From the NCBI GenBank assembly GCA_965248935.1, contig OZ252214.1:2728001-2792000 (forward strand): DNA of 64,000 nt. The letters run 5' to 3'. Source of the DNA: G032773895 sp965248935 (GTDB lineage Bacteria; Pseudomonadota; Gammaproteobacteria; Pseudomonadales; Cellvibrionaceae). The position numbers and the translations under genes are program-made. The notes beneath the pieces are model-generated. The model worked only from the letters and a program-made list of their open reading frames with translations. It had not been told where the DNA came from and made no database searches. Shown here piece by piece: positions 52,946-61,634 of this stretch (position 1 is its first letter; every line of letters begins with the position of its first letter).

Positions 52946-53095
52946 GCATAACAAGTTTGTCATTTGCGTTTTGGTCTAGGTTCCTTTTTGTATATGGCCT
53001 GCGGCTATCTTTACACAAAAATCCACTACAATCAAAATACAAAATACAAAATACAAAATACAAAATACAAAATACAAATGACAAAGGCGTTATGT
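52946..53095 (+). other. Integron attC site 3 (150 bp, long variable loop)
   Basis: R'' GCATAAC (52946-52952) and R' GTTATGT (53089-53095); L'' TTTGTCATTTG (52956-52966) is the exact complement of L' CAAATGACAAA (53075-53085). The loop carries about six tandem copies of a 7-bp unit CAAAATA (about 53033-53078). Confidence 0.82.
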
Positions 53096-53394
53096 TTAGA
53101 TCGGTAAATTTGGATGGCAGTAAACCAGAAGAAGTTACAGGAGGGGTAGATTATGAAAAAGGTTGCTTTCTCATACTATCAACAGGCTGGATTGTTACAC
53201 TTCTTGTATTACTGTATCTGAATATTGCTTTTCTGGAAAATGAAGCTTACCCTATTATTTATAAAGCAGGATCTCAATTAAATAGCTTTCCATATATACA
53301 TGCAATAAAAACCTTATTGAATATAACAGCGGTATGGTTTTGTTTTGTGTTGATTCGAAACGTCATATTTTCTTATGAAATTTGTACCACTTAA
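53092..53394 (+). CDS. Two-TM membrane protein in a cassette
   Basis: The ATG lies inside the attC R' box (53092), typical of cassette genes; the frame upstream only reads through the attC loop. 100 residues: soluble start (FRSVNLDGSKPEEVTGGVDY), membrane segments at about 30-52 and 75-95. It overlaps the next gene by 20 bases. Function unknown. Confidence 0.65.
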   Translation: MFRSVNLDGSKPEEVTGGVDYEKGCFLILSTGWIVTLLVLLYLNIAFLENEAYPIIYKAGSQLNSFPYIHAIKTLLNITAVWFCFVLIRNVIFSYEICTT

Positions 53395-53983
53395 AAAGAA
53401 CAGGAAACATATCTATATATTGTTTGTCGCAATATGGCTAGTACTCTACGCGCTAGGCTTTATATTCCAGTGCGAAAGTGTGTATCCCGCTCTAGAGATT
53501 TTGATAGCAAGCACTGCAATAATGCTAGTTATTCTAGCCTGGGCAATATCAAGCTATGAAAGCATTACGCCAAAAGGTATCAAAAATCTATCAATTCTTG
53601 GTGCAAAAACGATCCTAGAGTTCTTTCTCTTATTGCTAATATTTTTGGTTGCGCTAATCCCGTTAGTCCTATTAACCCCACATTACACCTGCTACAACGA
53701 TAGAGCCCATAATGCTGAAGTAATTGCGTATATTACGCCCGTTAAGCTACAGATCACGGATATCATTGAGGCCAATGGAACTTTAAACAATGATTATTCC
53801 AGTGTGAGCTTATATTTCACTGAAAAAATTGACTTTATCAAGGTTACCTCGGAGGGTATTATCCTTGTTCATGCAAAGGAACCTGACTTTACTGTGTATC
53901 TTACTCCGTCAACCAATAATGGCACGGTGTCTTGGTCTTGCAAAGCCTTCCCGCCTAAAAAGGCCCCAGCAATGTGCAGGTAA
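53375..53983 (+). CDS. Three-TM membrane protein, unknown function
   Basis: 202 residues with membrane segments near 10-30, 33-54 and 75-97, then a ~100-residue extracytoplasmic domain with three Cys (TCYNDRAHNAEVIAY, ITDIIEANGTLNNDY, SWSCKAFPPKKAPAMC). Type IV pilin-like wording is not supported: no pilin signal is seen. Coupled with the preceding gene, so the two may form a complex or an immunity unit. Confidence 0.6.
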   Translation: MKFVPLKKNRKHIYILFVAIWLVLYALGFIFQCESVYPALEILIASTAIMLVILAWAISSYESITPKGIKNLSILGAKTILEFFLLLLIFLVALIPLVLLTPHYTCYNDRAHNAEVIAYITPVKLQITDIIEANGTLNNDYSSVSLYFTEKIDFIKVTSEGIILVHAKEPDFTVYLTPSTNNGTVSWSCKAFPPKKAPAMCR

Positions 53984-54031
53984 AAATATAACAGCGTTAC
54001 GACCATACACCGAAATAAATTAAAACACCCC

Positions 54032-54190
54032 GTAGGTTGGAAAAGCCGGAGGCGCCTTCCAATATTTACCACGTAAAGGCTGTGATATTTGTTGGATTTG
54101 TATTTGTTTCCATAATGGGGTCGATTGAATTAAATTGGGGGTATGGAGGTATAGTTATTGTCGGAAGACGGCTTCGCCTTTTCCAGCCTA
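54032..54190. repeat. REPIN-like element, copy 5
   Basis: 159 bases, a more diverged right half. It begins after GTTACGACCATACACCG as the other module copies do. Confidence 0.8.
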
Positions 54191-54417
54191 TGGTTCTGTC
54201 TAGAAAGTTTTGGGGTTATATGAGGTTATATGGGTTTATAAATAGTCACGCGAAAATAATAAGCACATTTGCCATATGTGACTTTAATGATTATGATCAA
54301 ACTCATTTATTTACGGCAGAATTTGGTGATAGTGATGTGCTAGAGAATTAAAATAATCAAAGATTACATTGTTTCCGATTTATCTGACGGTAAAAATACC
54401 CACTTTTTAGACAGAAC
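54191..54417. mobile_element. MITE, copy 3 (longer, 227 bp)
   Basis: Same terminal inverted repeats and CTA duplication (54188-54190, 54418-54420). The interior has an extra segment of about 80 bases (YMRLYGFINSHAKIISTFAI in one frame) missing from the two 166-bp copies, and lacks a short stretch they contain. Confidence 0.75.
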
Positions 54418-54469
54418 CTAGGTAACTCTTTAAAACTTCTTCAGGTTAAGGTTTCTTCAAGCTGATGGT

Positions 54470-54586
54470 TACTCGTTAGGTGAAGAATGGTTTGATGGCT
54501 ATTGGATGAATTTCAAGAAAATCACCATAGCTGAAGGTAAAGGCGGCACCAAAATAATTATCAACTTGAAGGAATTTGTCGAATAG
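54470..54586 (+). pseudogene. 3' remnant of an unknown gene
   Basis: An open frame without start: SLGEEWFDGYWMNFKKITIA, then GGTKIIINLKEFVE and stop. It joins the truncated module after GCTGATGGTT. Possibly the lost partner (restriction enzyme?) of the downstream methyltransferase, but only position suggests this. Confidence 0.4.
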
Positions 54587-54630
54587 CGCAAAGGTGATAC
54601 TTCGATGATCGTTCCCAAGAAGGTGAAAAA

Positions 54631-55515
54631 TTGAAAGTAAAAGCCCCCCCTATTAAATCACAGGGAATTAAGACAAAACTTGTTCCTTGGATAAACAGCA
54701 TAGTCCCTGATGAATGTGATGGTCGTTGGATCGAACCTTTTATGGGAACCTGTGTTGTGGGCTTCAATATAGCCCAAAAACATGCTTTGATGTGCGATAC
54801 AAATCCGCATCTTATCAACTTCTACAACGCGATAAAAAGCGGTGAAATAACACCGGAATCTGTCAGAAAGTTTCTAAATGAAGAAGGTTCATTGTTATTG
54901 GAAAAAGGTGATGAACACTATTACGTCATTCGTGAAAGGTTTAATGAAAAGCATCAACCGCTTGATTTTCTTTTTATAAATCGTTCGGGGTTCAATGGGA
55001 TGATTCGATTTAATCGAAAAGGTGGGTTTAATATCCCTTTTTGCAAAAAACCAAATAGATTTGCACAAACGTATGTCACCAAGATTGTGAACCAAGTTGA
55101 TCATGTATCGCAGCTATTGAAAGCCAAGGATTTTACATTCCAGTGTCAACCCTTTTCGGAAACGATAAAGCAAGCGAAGTCTGGTGACATTGTATACTGC
55201 GATCCGCCGTATATTGATCGTCATGTTGACTACTACAATGGATGGGGTGGTGATCATGAACAGGAGTTGTTTGACTGCCTTTATGCATCACAAGCACAGT
55301 TTATTTTGTCTACTTGGCACCATAATGATTTCAGGAAAAATGAGTACATAGAATCCCTTTGGAATAAGTTTAACATTTATACTCGTGAACACTTTTACCA
55401 TGTGGGTGGCAGCGAAAAGAATAGGAACCCTATGATTGAAGCAATCATAACCAATTACGATGTAACCGAAATTGAAGAAGTGAAACAAACCGAACAACTA
55501 CAGATGATGGTTTAA
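54631..55515 (+). CDS. Dam-like DNA adenine N6-methyltransferase (D12 class)
   Basis: TTG start at 54631, seven bases after AAGGTG; 294 residues. N-terminal PPIKSQGIKTKLVPWI is the usual start of this family. Motif I is EPFMGTCVVGFN from E35; motif IV is DPPYIDRH from D191. RSGFNGMIRFNRKGGFN is the family's central block. It methylates adenine, probably in a short site such as GATC; site not determinable. No restriction enzyme gene follows, so it may be solitary or an orphaned restriction-modification half. Confidence 0.9.
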   Translation: MKVKAPPIKSQGIKTKLVPWINSIVPDECDGRWIEPFMGTCVVGFNIAQKHALMCDTNPHLINFYNAIKSGEITPESVRKFLNEEGSLLLEKGDEHYYVIRERFNEKHQPLDFLFINRSGFNGMIRFNRKGGFNIPFCKKPNRFAQTYVTKIVNQVDHVSQLLKAKDFTFQCQPFSETIKQAKSGDIVYCDPPYIDRHVDYYNGWGGDHEQELFDCLYASQAQFILSTWHHNDFRKNEYIESLWNKFNIYTREHFYHVGGSEKNRNPMIEAIITNYDVTEIEEVKQTEQLQMMV

Positions 55516-55596
55516 TCTAATAGACATGGACATTTAAATAATAAAAACTGTTATTATACCGACCTCCAACATTTAACGTAATTTTCAATAAAAGTT

Positions 55597-56595
55597 ATGA
55601 AAGCGATTGTATATACACACTATGGCCCCCCTCATGTTCTTAAAGTACAAGAGCGTGATAAACCTATTCCTAAAAGCAATGAAGTGCTGATAGAGGTTCA
55701 TGCAGTTGAAGTGACCAAAACGGATTGTGAACTGCGAAGTTTTAATTTCCCTGTAAAGTGGTTTTGGCTGCCGTTACGCATTGCGATGGGAATTGTTAAA
55801 CCGAAAAGGCAAATATTGGGTACTTATTTTTCAGGAAAAGTTGTCTCGATAGGTCACGATGTTGAAAAATTCACACAAGGCGATTTGGTTTTTGGAACTG
55901 CCAACCTTCGTATGGGGGCATATGGCGAGTATATGTGTTTAGCGGATAGCTGCACAATGGTACCGAAACCATGCAATATAAGTTTTGAGGAGGCCGCTGC
56001 GGTACCCTTAGGGGGGTTGAATGCGCTTCACTTTTTAAGAAAAGCAAAGATTAAACATGGCGAAAAAGTATTAATTAATGGAGCCGGTGGAAGCATTGGT
56101 ATCTTTGGACTTCAGCTTGCCAAATTAATGGGAGCTGAAGTAACCGTTGTTGACAGTGCAATGAAAGAAAAAATGCTGCGTGATATTGGCGCTGATCATT
56201 TTATTGATTATACAAAAGAAAACTTTACACAAAACAGTCAAAAATACGATGTGATATTTGATATGGTGGCTCGAAGTTCCTACTCTGGTTGCGTTGATGC
56301 ACTTACCCCTAAAGGTCGTTATCTAATGGTAAATCCGCGTATATCGGGTATGCTAAAATCTGTATTCACGACAAAGCGCACGGGTAAAACCGTGATGTTT
56401 GCGTTTGCAGGAGAAAAAGAAGAAGAGCTGCAAGAACTTAAAAAAATGATTGAAGAGGGGAAAATAAAATCCGTTGTCGATAAAACGTTTTCTATGGAGC
56501 AGGCTGCTGATGCCCATCACAGAGTTGAGACTGAGCAAAGGTTGGGCGCTATTGTTATATCCATAAACAATGTAGACGCGGGAAAGCACCACTGA
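55597..56595 (+). CDS. MDR-family NAD(P)-dependent alcohol dehydrogenase/quinone reductase
   Basis: 332 residues. GroES-like N-terminal domain (IVYTHYGPPHVLKVQE, EVHAVEVTKTDCELR) and Rossmann domain with GAGGSIGIFGLQLAKLMG (about 159-176). The zinc-ligand Cys set of classical alcohol dehydrogenases is missing, so this is the zinc-free quinone oxidoreductase/enoyl-reductase type. A stand-alone gene at the right edge of the island. Confidence 0.88.
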   Translation: MKAIVYTHYGPPHVLKVQERDKPIPKSNEVLIEVHAVEVTKTDCELRSFNFPVKWFWLPLRIAMGIVKPKRQILGTYFSGKVVSIGHDVEKFTQGDLVFGTANLRMGAYGEYMCLADSCTMVPKPCNISFEEAAAVPLGGLNALHFLRKAKIKHGEKVLINGAGGSIGIFGLQLAKLMGAEVTVVDSAMKEKMLRDIGADHFIDYTKENFTQNSQKYDVIFDMVARSSYSGCVDALTPKGRYLMVNPRISGMLKSVFTTKRTGKTVMFAFAGEKEEELQELKKMIEEGKIKSVVDKTFSMEQAADAHHRVETEQRLGAIVISINNVDAGKHH

Positions 56596-56707
56596 ATTAT
56601 GCCATAGGGATGCCGCATACTTATCACCTGTTTATTGCGGCATATACTTTAGGGCCCTCCTAGTAAGAGACAAACCCAAAGTAAGGGATAAATCCAAGTG
56701 AAAAGTG

Positions 56708-56962
56708 TCAGTGATACAGGGTGGTTGCCCATACTCCTTTTTTAGCCATATCTGAAGCGTAGAAAACGTTAGCTTCAGGGAGTTTCATACAGCGTATATA
56801 AACGTCCAAGCCGGAAGAGGCGGATATTCGGTTGCCGTAAGGGCCAATATCGTGCCCCTCTCGTGTGGTGAAGTACCAATCGCCGTCGACAACAAAAAAC
56901 CTGTTTGAGCGATAGCGTGTTTTTTCTACCTCATCATCTTTCCTGTGGGGTGTATGGTTCAT
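56708..56962 (-). CDS. DUF6316 family protein
   Basis: 84 residues: RYRSNRFFVVDGDWYFTTRE, GPYGNRISASSGLDVYIRCM. The FxxxG.WYF.TREG..xGP core is that of DUF6316, a small cytoplasmic family common in Cellvibrionales and Pseudomonadales. Function unknown. Monocistronic. Confidence 0.8.
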   Translation of the reverse strand: MNHTPHRKDDEVEKTRYRSNRFFVVDGDWYFTTREGHDIGPYGNRISASSGLDVYIRCMKLPEANVFYASDMAKKGVWATTLYH

Positions 56963-57147
56963 GTGTACGGCTCTCTCACGATGATTTTTTGTTCTTTATG
57001 GTTAAATACTAGCCCCTTTCGGTGAGGTTAAATAGATTATGTATTTATTAAAATGGATATAGCTTTAACGCAAAGCTCTAAAAATCGAGTTTTAAAAACT
57101 GACCGTTAATAAAAACAGTGAGGTTAAAAGTAGAGGGAATATGCACT

Positions 57148-57741
57148 TTATCTAAGCGAGCTTTTAACTCGGTTTTTGAGAATAGGTAGGCAGTTTTTTT
57201 CAAACCATGGGTTTTTCTTTAACCAAAGCGTATTTCTGGGGGAAGGGTGGGGAAGTGGAAGAAAAGGGGAGGTTTTCTTGTCTTCCCCAAAGTGAGTTTT
57301 TACACGTTCTGTTAGGTTGAGTTTGTCTTTGGGTAAATAGTATTTCTGAGCATATTGACCGATAAGCAAGGTGAGTTCTATTGCGGGGAGGTGGGCCCTT
57401 ATCTTTTGGTGCCAAAGAGGGGCACATTCTGGTCTTGGAGGCAGGTCGCCGCTTTTCCCTTTTCCTGGGTAGCAGAAGCCCATGGGCATAATGGCAATAT
57501 GTTGTGCGTTGTAGAACTCTTCGTCTGTTATATCTAACCATTGGCGCAGGCGCTTTCCGCTGGGGTCATCCCAGGGAATGCCAGAGGCGTGAACTTTGGT
57601 TCCTGGAGCTTGGCCTATAATAAGCAGTTTTGCTGTTTCCTTGGCTATGACGACAGGTCGTGGGCCTAGCGGGAGCTGGTTGCGGCAGTGGTCGCAAGAG
57701 CGTATGTCTTCGAGGAGTTTAATGAGTTGTGTATTGGTCAT
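57148..57741 (-). CDS. Uracil-DNA glycosylase family protein
   Basis: 197 residues. CDHCRNQLPLGPRPVV precedes the superfamily motif LLIIGQAPGTKVH (GQxPG). GIPWDDPSGKRLRQWL and FLPLPHPSPRN (HPS at the second active-site loop) complete the uracil-DNA glycosylase fold. Only part of the iron-sulphur Cys set of family 4 is visible. Members excise uracil or are uncharacterised relatives. A stand-alone minus-strand gene. Confidence 0.85.
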   Translation of the reverse strand: MTNTQLIKLLEDIRSCDHCRNQLPLGPRPVVIAKETAKLLIIGQAPGTKVHASGIPWDDPSGKRLRQWLDITDEEFYNAQHIAIMPMGFCYPGKGKSGDLPPRPECAPLWHQKIRAHLPAIELTLLIGQYAQKYYLPKDKLNLTERVKTHFGEDKKTSPFLPLPHPSPRNTLWLKKNPWFEKNCLPILKNRVKSSLR

Positions 57742-57885
57742 GCTGTTATTTTAGTGGGGGTCAACATTAGAATCAAAAGCCTTATAACAGGCTTTTGCAA
57801 CAGGGTATGATTACATCTGCTTAAGTTAAAGTACATATAAGTTAAGGTACATGTAAGGTATATAAAAGAGGGTTGTTTTAGGTTA

Positions 57886-59301
57886 ATGCACATACATATT
57901 TTAGGCATTTGTGGCACGTTTATGGGCTCTTTAGCTCAGTTAGCGAAGTCTATGGGGCACCGGGTTACCGGGTCGGATAAAAACGTTTACCCGCCTATGA
58001 GTACTCAGCTTGAGGCCGCTGGAATTGAGTTAATTGAAGGTTTCGACCCCTCTCAGTTAGACCTTAACCCTGATCTGGTTGTGGTCGGAAATGTAGTAAG
58101 CCGGGGCAACCCAGTTATGGAGGCGGTGCTTAACCGAGGGTTGGCATACACTTCTGGGCCGCAGTGGTTGTGTGAGCATTTACTTGAGGGTAAGTGGGTA
58201 TTGGCGGTGTCTGGGACGCATGGAAAAACCACCACATCGTCAATGCTAGCGTGGATACTTGAGTATGCCGGTATGTCTCCTGGCTTTTTAATTGGCGGTG
58301 TGCCTGGGAATTTCTCTGTTTCCGCGCGGCTGGGTGAATCCGACTTTTTTGTGATTGAAGCCGATGAGTATGATACGGCTTTTTTTGATAAGCGCTCTAA
58401 GTTTGTACACTATCGCCCACGCACCTTGGTTATTAATAATTTGGAGTTTGATCACGCGGATATTTTCCCCGACCTCGCGGCGATTCAAACTCAGTTTCAT
58501 CATTTAATACGAATGGTGCCCGCAGACGGTTTGGTTATATCCCCACAAGGTGATGTGGCTATTGAGGGGGTTTTGGAAAAGGGGTGTTGGAGTGTTCGGC
58601 AGCTATCGGATTCGGTTATGCGTCACTCTGAAAACCAGGGTTCTGACTGGGCTCTTACGCAACGCTCAGCCGATGGCAGCGAGTTTACTCTGGGGTTCCA
58701 GGGCGAACAGGTCGGGCATGTCGCTTGGCCTTTAACGGGTACGCATAATATTGCCAATGCTATTCACGCTATTGCTGCGGCAAGGCATGTGGGTATTGCG
58801 CCAGATATTGCCTGTCAGGCTTTGTCTGAATTTAAGGGAGTCAAGCGTCGGATGGAATTGTTTGGGGAAGTGGGGAATGTGCGTATCTACGACGATTTTG
58901 CTCACCATCCTACGGCGATACAAACCACTTTAGAGGGAATTCGAGCAAGAGTCGAAAGTGAAAAAGGGCAGGGTTTGATCTTGGCTGTTATTGAACCTAG
59001 GTCTAATACCATGAGGTGTGGTATCCATAAGTCGCAATTAAGGGCTTCAGCAGCCAGCGCCGATCAGGTTTTTTGGTCTCAATCAGACGGTATGGCGTGG
59101 TCCCTTGCGGACTATGTGCAAGATGAAAGCAATCTTGTTTGTCAGGATATGCAAATGATAGTGGACAGTATTGTCCATTATGTTCGCGCTCATGCGGGGA
59201 AAAGCATTAATATTGTGGTAATGAGCAATGGTGGTTTTGGGGGGCTCCACGCTATTTTACTTGAGCAGTTAAGGCTGTGTGCGGAAAGTGAGGTCATTTA
59301 A
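57886..59301 (+). CDS. mpl: UDP-N-acetylmuramate:L-alanyl-gamma-D-glutamyl-meso-diaminopimelate ligase
   Basis: 471 residues. Mur ligase family: HILGICGTFMGSLAQLAKSM (Rossmann start typical of Mpl), ATP loop GTHGKTTTSSMLAW, EADEYDTAFFDKRSKFVHY, NLEFDHADIF and the C-terminal YDDFAHHPTAI. Mpl reuses tripeptide released from peptidoglycan by joining it to UDP-MurNAc. It is followed after 62 bases by ubiX, the usual neighbour. Confidence 0.95.
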   Translation: MHIHILGICGTFMGSLAQLAKSMGHRVTGSDKNVYPPMSTQLEAAGIELIEGFDPSQLDLNPDLVVVGNVVSRGNPVMEAVLNRGLAYTSGPQWLCEHLLEGKWVLAVSGTHGKTTTSSMLAWILEYAGMSPGFLIGGVPGNFSVSARLGESDFFVIEADEYDTAFFDKRSKFVHYRPRTLVINNLEFDHADIFPDLAAIQTQFHHLIRMVPADGLVISPQGDVAIEGVLEKGCWSVRQLSDSVMRHSENQGSDWALTQRSADGSEFTLGFQGEQVGHVAWPLTGTHNIANAIHAIAAARHVGIAPDIACQALSEFKGVKRRMELFGEVGNVRIYDDFAHHPTAIQTTLEGIRARVESEKGQGLILAVIEPRSNTMRCGIHKSQLRASAASADQVFWSQSDGMAWSLADYVQDESNLVCQDMQMIVDSIVHYVRAHAGKSINIVVMSNGGFGGLHAILLEQLRLCAESEVI

Positions 59302-59363
59302 TAAAATCGATACCAAGTGGTTAATGCTTAAGTGGTTAATATTAGGTAATAGAAGGAGCGGAT

Positions 59364-59996
59364 ATGTCTAATTCAAATTGTGCAACCTATGCTAAGACGG
59401 TGACACTTGCGCTGACAGGTGCGTCCGGTGCGCAATATGGTTTACGGTTATTGCAATGCTTGGTTGCGGCAAATTGCCGTGTATACCTTTTGGTTTCGAG
59501 AGCTGCCTGCGTTGTTATTAATACGGAAACCCAATTGAATATTGCTGAGGACTTTTCTGCGCAGCAGGTATTTTTTAATGATTTTTCTGGTGCAGAAGAG
59601 GGGCAGGTGACGCTTTTTGGGCGAGAGGATTGGTTTTCGCCTGTGGCATCGGGTTCGAGTTCTTCGTCATCTATGGTGATATGCCCCGCTAGCGGTGGAA
59701 CCCTGTCTGCCATCGCAACAGGGGCCAGCAATAACTTGATCGAACGGGCAGCCGATGTTGCACTAAAGGAACGTCGTCAGTTAATTGTGGTTCCTAGGGA
59801 AACGCCTTATTCTCAGATACATTTAGAAAACATGCTGAAGTTAACCACTATGGGTACAGTGATATTGCCTGCCAGTCCGGGTTTTTACCAATCGCCAAAA
59901 TTAATTGAGGATTTAATTGATTTTGTGGTGGCAAGAATATTGGATCAATTGGGGTTGCCACAAAAATTGTTCCCTAGGTGGGGGGAACCCCTGTAG
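59364..59996 (+). CDS. ubiX: Flavin prenyltransferase UbiX
   Basis: 210 residues. LALTGASGAQYGLRLLQCL at the N-terminus, MVICPASGGTLSAIATGASN, then LIVVPRETPYSQIHLENMLK and ILPASPGFYQ are the UbiX/Pad1 signatures. It makes the prenylated FMN cofactor used by UbiD in ubiquinone synthesis. AGAAGGAG precedes the ATG. Probably co-transcribed with mpl. Confidence 0.96.
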   Translation: MSNSNCATYAKTVTLALTGASGAQYGLRLLQCLVAANCRVYLLVSRAACVVINTETQLNIAEDFSAQQVFFNDFSGAEEGQVTLFGREDWFSPVASGSSSSSSMVICPASGGTLSAIATGASNNLIERAADVALKERRQLIVVPRETPYSQIHLENMLKLTTMGTVILPASPGFYQSPKLIEDLIDFVVARILDQLGLPQKLFPRWGEPL

Positions 59997-60034
59997 AAGT
60001 ATTCCTGTAAGGGTGTATCTCTGTGGAAGAGGAC

Positions 60035-60054
60035 CTGTAGAAGTATTTCTACAG
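60035..60054. terminator. Short hairpin between convergent ubiX and FHA genes
   Basis: CTGTAGAA-gtat-TTCTACAG, a perfect 8-bp stem; CTGTAGAAGTATT also occurs once upstream at the ubiX stop (59992). Confidence 0.45.
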
Positions 60055-60068
60055 AATACTAGTGGGTT

Positions 60069-60917
60069 CTACCCCCCAAAAATCATATATACCACTCCAG
60101 TGAGAGCGACAAATATGGTGCCAGTCAGCAGCCATTCAACGATTTTGTTTCGTTGGGAATAAGTTGGCTCTTCTCGATTTCCTGGTGATGTGGGTTTGAT
60201 TCTCCATTTTTTAGACTTTTTAGATTTTTTGGGTTCCTCCTCCTCCACTTCATCTTCAGTTTGAATGGCTCGTTGAATACTCGTTGAGGATTTAGGCAGG
60301 TCTATACCAGGGCCAAAAACGCGAAAGCTATAGACGTCTAGCCGGATTCTGTCTCCGGGGTAAACGTCTGCTTCATCAACTTTTTGGTCATTAACATAGG
60401 TGCCATTAGACGAGTTTAAATCGCGTAGGGTTATGGAGCCGGGGTTGATTTTTACCTGGGCGTGTTGGCGAGATAAGTGAGTGCCCGCAAATACGATATC
60501 GCACTGGGTTCCACGGCCAAGAATGATGGGGCGATTGTCCTGAGGGATAAGTGGAAACTCTTGTCCCGATAGCCAGCTAGAATCTGCAATAAGAGACCAA
60601 TAGCTGGTGCCGAAGTCTGCTGAATCTATGTCTATCAATGGGTCGATAATTTCCAGTTCAACATCACCAAAAGTAATGGTGTCTCCACAGGAGATATGCT
60701 TTTGATTGATCCGTTGCCCGTTAACAAAGGTGTCTGAGTTTCCCCCCAGATCTTTTAAAAGAAACGAGTCGCCTTGATTAAGTACTTTTGCGTGATAAGA
60801 GGCGATACTTGGATCATCAATAACTAAGTGATTGTCTGAAGCTTGGCCAATGGAGAAGGTTTTTTCCATCAGCCAAAATGGATCACGGCGTTTATCCTTG
60901 AATTGTACTTTTAGCAT
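60069..60917 (-). CDS. Two-FHA-domain membrane-anchored protein
   Basis: 282 residues. First FHA domain about 20-92 (FSIGQASDNHLVIDDPSIAS, LLKDLGGNSDTFVNGQ), second about 122-195 (ILGRGTQCDIVFAGTHLSRQ, LRDLNSSNGTYVNDQ). A basic linker (KKSKKSKKWRIK) and a C-terminal membrane helix (about 258-279) follow. FHA domains read phosphothreonine, so this is likely a membrane-tethered scaffold in Ser/Thr kinase signalling. No kinase is in the window. Confidence 0.9.
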   Translation of the reverse strand: MLKVQFKDKRRDPFWLMEKTFSIGQASDNHLVIDDPSIASYHAKVLNQGDSFLLKDLGGNSDTFVNGQRINQKHISCGDTITFGDVELEIIDPLIDIDSADFGTSYWSLIADSSWLSGQEFPLIPQDNRPIILGRGTQCDIVFAGTHLSRQHAQVKINPGSITLRDLNSSNGTYVNDQKVDEADVYPGDRIRLDVYSFRVFGPGIDLPKSSTSIQRAIQTEDEVEEEEPKKSKKSKKWRIKPTSPGNREEPTYSQRNKIVEWLLTGTIFVALTGVVYMIFGG

Positions 60918-61191
60918 CGTGTGTTGTATGCCCAGGGCCCTAAAAGCGCAAGTATAACCTGCTGAAAGAAATTGGAAAGGGGTTGCTAATATTCGGTTTA
61001 GATTTAAGTGCCTTGAACCATCAATTTATTAGCCTGAAACCTTAAATAACCAGGTTAATAAGGGGAACCGGCTCATATTCTAAAGCCAAATACAGCACAG
61101 AATTGCTTAATATAGCTGTAGTCCCTGTGCTTTAAAGCGCTCTTGGATTACGTATGGTGTAGAATGCGAACCAAAAACTGAGGCGTTTGAT
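60918..61191. promoter_or_regulatory. Divergent intergenic region
   Basis: 274 bases between the FHA gene (minus) and the SelW-like gene (plus). No distinct motif beyond A+T-rich stretches. Confidence 0.35.
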
Positions 61192-61533
61192 GTGACAAAC
61201 AAACAACAATGTGAGGACAATCCAGGTGTACAGGTTGTAATACACTACTGTGCGCTTTGTCAGTGGCAGTTAAGAGCGTCTTGGATGGGGCAGGAAATCT
61301 TGCAGACATTTAGTCCGTCTGAAGTGTCCCAGGTTAGCTTGAGACCGGGTGAAGGGGGCGTATTTCGGATTTGGTGCGACATACCTAATGGTGACTCCAC
61401 CGAGTTTGAAACACAGGTTGTCTGGGATAGAAGAATTGATAATGGCTTTCCCGATTCAAAAGAGCTTAAGCGTAGGTTGCGAAATATTATTTGCCCAAAT
61501 AAAAGCTTGGGGCATTACGACACTGTGTCTTAA
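61192..61533 (+). CDS. SelT/SelW/SelH (Rdx) family protein, Cys form
   Basis: GTG start; 113 residues. VVIHYCALCQWQLRASWMGQ carries the CxxC redox motif in the position where eukaryotic SelW has Cys-x-x-Sec. VVWDRRIDNGFPDSKELKRR and RNIICPNKSLGH are the family C-terminus. Thioredoxin-like fold, redox function uncertain. The codon is plain Cys, no selenocysteine. Confidence 0.88.
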   Translation: MTNKQQCEDNPGVQVVIHYCALCQWQLRASWMGQEILQTFSPSEVSQVSLRPGEGGVFRIWCDIPNGDSTEFETQVVWDRRIDNGFPDSKELKRRLRNIICPNKSLGHYDTVS

Positions 61534-61634
61534 TACAAAATTTTAATACAAAGCCTTAATATACTATAAGGCTACTCATGCAGTAGTATTGCTACTGTAA
61601 TGGCAATGCGGGATTTATTTGAGGACGTTCAATC

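Noticed and set aside
53041..53078. CAAAATA tandem repeats as an independent microsatellite gene start region
   Set aside because: They lie within the loop of an attC site whose arms pair exactly on either side, and the coding start is after them at 53092.
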